Of a stretch of DNA of 6,719 nucleotides, positions 4,654 to 6,719 are shown piece by piece (position 1 is the first letter of the stretch; every line of letters starts with the position of its first letter). The position numbers and the translations under genes are program-made. This DNA comes from an uncultured Clostridia bacterium (GTDB lineage Bacteria; Bacillota_A; Clostridia; Christensenellales; Aristaeellaceae), in assembly GCA_947166205.1 (NCBI GenBank), contig CAMVDI010000099.1, forward strand, positions 1 to 6,719. Reading direction: 5' to 3'. Below the pieces are notes generated by a model. It was not told the DNA's origin and made no database searches. It was given only the letters and a program-made list of their open reading frames with translations.

Positions 4654-6719
4654 ATGAGCTTTGATTTTACACGGCTTTCCGATTCCGGGTATTTCCGGGA
4701 GAACCGGCTGGACGCCCATTCTGACCATGTCGCGCTGGACCGGGAAGGCAACAGCCTGCGCAGAACGCTGAACGGGGCATGGTATTTTTTCTTCGCAAGG
4801 AATGAGCAGCAGGTTATTCCCGGGTTTGAAAGCCCTGAATATGACTGCCGGCCCTGGGCGGCCATTCCGGTTCCCGCACACATCCAGATGGAGGGATACG
4901 GACATCCTCAGTACTGCAATACCCAATACCCCTGGGACGGGACGGACGAGTGCATCCGGGTCGGCGCGGTTCCGGTCTTTCAGAATCCTGTGGCCTGCTA
5001 CGCAAAGTATTTCCTGCTGCCGGAGGGATGGGAGAAGGACCGGGTGATTCTGAGCTTTCAGGGAGCGGAAAGCTGCGTCGCGGTCTGGATGAACGGAAAG
5101 TATGTGGGCTTCGCGTCCGACAGCTTTACTCCGGACGAATTTGATGTGACAGCGTATCTGCGGCCCGGCGAAAACAAGCTGGCGTGCCGGGTTTACCGTT
5201 TCGGGGTCAGTTCCTGGCTGGAGGATCAGGACTTCATGCGGTTCAGCGGCCTGTTCCGCGATGTGTATCTTCAGCGGATTCCCCCGGTGCACCTGCAGGA
5301 TCTGAGAGTCCGGACGCTTCTGGACGAGCGGTACGAGGACGCTGTTCTGGAGACCGAAATGAGGATCGACGGACCGGAAGGCAGCCGGGCGGAGCTGACG
5401 CTGGCCGACGGAGACAGGGAGACTGCCGGAGGGGAAACCGTCATTTCCGGGAAGACGCTTTCCGCGGCCATCCCTGTATCAGCCCCGAAAAAGTGGAGCG
5501 CTGAAAAACCGGATCTGTACGATCTTACCATCACCCTGCTGGACGCCGACGGTACGGTACAGGAGCGGATCTGCCAGAAAGTCGGATTCCGCCGCTTCGA
5601 AATGAAGGACGGAATCATGACGCTGAACGGAAAACGGATCGTGTTCAAGGGCGTCAACCGGCATGATTTCTGCGGTGAGACGGGCAGGGCAGTGACCGCG
5701 GAAAAGATCCGCAGGGATCTGATCACCATGAAACGAAACAATCTGAACGCGGTCCGGACCAGCCACTATCCCAACAGCAGCGTGCTGTACGAGCTTTGCG
5801 ACGAACTGGGACTGTACGTCATTGACGAATGCAATATGGAAACCCACGGCGTCTGGAACCGGATCTACGAGGGCAGCCTGACCGTGGAAGAAAGCCTTCC
5901 GGGCGACCGGAAGGAATACCTGCCCATGATGCTGGACCGGGTTCACAGCATGGTGGAAAGAGACAAGAACCATCCCTGCATCCTGATCTGGAGCTGCGGA
6001 AATGAGAGCTTCGGCGGATCCGTGATCCTTGAAATGAGCAACGAAATGCGCAGGATGGATGAGACCCGCCTGGTTCACTATGAAGGCGTGGCGGAGTTCA
6101 GGGATACGCGCTACCCGGAAACCACGGATATGGACAGCCAGATGTACACACCGGTCGTCCGCATCCGGAAATGGCTGGCGGAACATCCCGGGAAGCCTTT
6201 CATCCTCTGCGAATACACCCACTCCATGGGGAATTCCAACGGGGCCATGCACTGGTATACGGAATACGCCTATCAGGAGGAGCGCTATCAGGGCGGATTC
6301 ATCTGGGATTACATCGATCAGGGAATTTTCCGGCGGGACCGGTATGGAAATACCCTGTACGGATACGGGGGAGATTTCGATGACCGTCCCCATGACGGGA
6401 ACTTCTCCGGGAACGGAATCGCGTTTGCCGACGGAAGTCCCACGCCGAAGATGCAGGAGGTCAAGTACAACTACAGGAACATCGAAGCGGATGTGACGGA
6501 GTCCGGGATCCGGATCCGGAACCGTCATCTATTCCGGAATACCCGTGATTTTGCCTGCGTCGTGACGCTGTGCAGGGACGGGGAGGAGATCCTGCGGTCC
6601 GGACTGGAAACCGACGTTCCGCCCCTGGAGGAAAGAACCTATGATCTTCCTTTCCGGATTCCGGATCAGAAGGGAGAGTGGGTGCTGAACATCTCCTTCC
6701 GGCTTCGGGAAGATGAAAT
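4654..6719 (+). CDS. lacZ: Beta-galactosidase, LacZ type (glycoside hydrolase family 2), 3' end missing
   Basis: The open frame runs from ATG at 4654 to the window edge with no stop; 688 codons are visible of perhaps 1000. It hydrolyses terminal beta-galactosides such as lactose, and is cytoplasmic (no signal peptide). Residues about 35-205 form the jelly-roll sugar-binding domain, with Asn89 (NTQYP) and LEDQD at 189-193, which match E. coli Asn102 and the Asp201 region. Residues about 210-310 are Ig-like. The catalytic barrel begins near VGFRRFE at 310: GVNRHD 333-338, TSHYPN 369-374 (His371), ECNMETHG 392-399 (Glu396, His398), acid/base Glu451 in SCGNES, nucleophile Glu520 in CEYTHSMGNS, and GGDF 572-575. 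The later domains are cut off. Position 449, before GNES, is Cys-Gly rather than the commoner Leu-Gly. GGGAGA at 4642-4647 serves as ribosome binding site. The gene follows pyk by 59 bases with no clear terminator between them; TAGAAT at 4624-4629 resembles a -10 box but has no matching -35. Confidence 0.95.
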   Translation, partial: MSFDFTRLSDSGYFRENRLDAHSDHVALDREGNSLRRTLNGAWYFFFARNEQQVIPGFESPEYDCRPWAAIPVPAHIQMEGYGHPQYCNTQYPWDGTDECIRVGAVPVFQNPVACYAKYFLLPEGWEKDRVILSFQGAESCVAVWMNGKYVGFASDSFTPDEFDVTAYLRPGENKLACRVYRFGVSSWLEDQDFMRFSGLFRDVYLQRIPPVHLQDLRVRTLLDERYEDAVLETEMRIDGPEGSRAELTLADGDRETAGGETVISGKTLSAAIPVSAPKKWSAEKPDLYDLTITLLDADGTVQERICQKVGFRRFEMKDGIMTLNGKRIVFKGVNRHDFCGETGRAVTAEKIRRDLITMKRNNLNAVRTSHYPNSSVLYELCDELGLYVIDECNMETHGVWNRIYEGSLTVEESLPGDRKEYLPMMLDRVHSMVERDKNHPCILIWSCGNESFGGSVILEMSNEMRRMDETRLVHYEGVAEFRDTRYPETTDMDSQMYTPVVRIRKWLAEHPGKPFILCEYTHSMGNSNGAMHWYTEYAYQEERYQGGFIWDYIDQGIFRRDRYGNTLYGYGGDFDDRPHDGNFSGNGIAFADGSPTPKMQEVKYNYRNIEADVTESGIRIRNRHLFRNTRDFACVVTLCRDGEEILRSGLETDVPPLEERTYDLPFRIPDQKGEWVLNISFRLREDE

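Noticed and set aside
6500..6540. Repeated GGATCCGG-like sequence in lacZ
   Set aside because: It lies fully inside a well-conserved coding frame and reflects Ile-Arg-Ile-Arg codons; no sign of a mobile or regulatory element.

Overview
The window looks like a chromosomal stretch from an anaerobic, fermentative member of the Bacillota (Clostridia-like, of gut or rumen type). The basis is indirect: transketolase is split into two adjacent genes, Shine-Dalgarno sequences are strong AGGAGG types, the pyruvate kinase is close to clostridial forms, and a GH2 beta-galactosidase is present. The DNA is GC-rich for that phylum, clearly above 50% by eye. The species cannot be named from the sequence alone.

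All six genes are on the + strand. (1) Bases 1-1904 hold the end of a transketolase operon: the last part of the N-terminal subunit gene, the complete C-terminal subunit gene, and a gene for a small acidic cytoplasmic protein of unknown function. It closes with an intrinsic terminator at 1918-1970. (2) Bases 1971-2060 are an untranslated leader with a bulged hairpin and a 12-base direct repeat 50 bases apart; the second copy overlaps the ribosome binding site of the next gene. (3) Bases 2061-4594 hold a TTG-started gene for a secreted protein with a C39-like cysteine peptidase fold, then, 23 bases later, pyruvate kinase. (4) From 4654 a beta-galactosidase (LacZ type, GH2) runs off the right edge; 688 codons are visible, including both catalytic glutamates.

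The recognisable genes form a simple carbohydrate picture. LacZ releases galactose and glucose from lactose or related beta-galactosides, the split transketolase moves two-carbon units in the non-oxidative pentose phosphate branch, and pyruvate kinase makes ATP and pyruvate at the end of glycolysis. The two unassigned genes (acidic coiled-coil protein; secreted C39-like protein) have no obvious place in that pathway and are the least explained parts. I found no mobile element, CRISPR array, tRNA, rRNA or phage gene, and nothing that makes a convincing new multi-gene system. Several long minus-strand open frames are explained by codon usage of the + strand genes.
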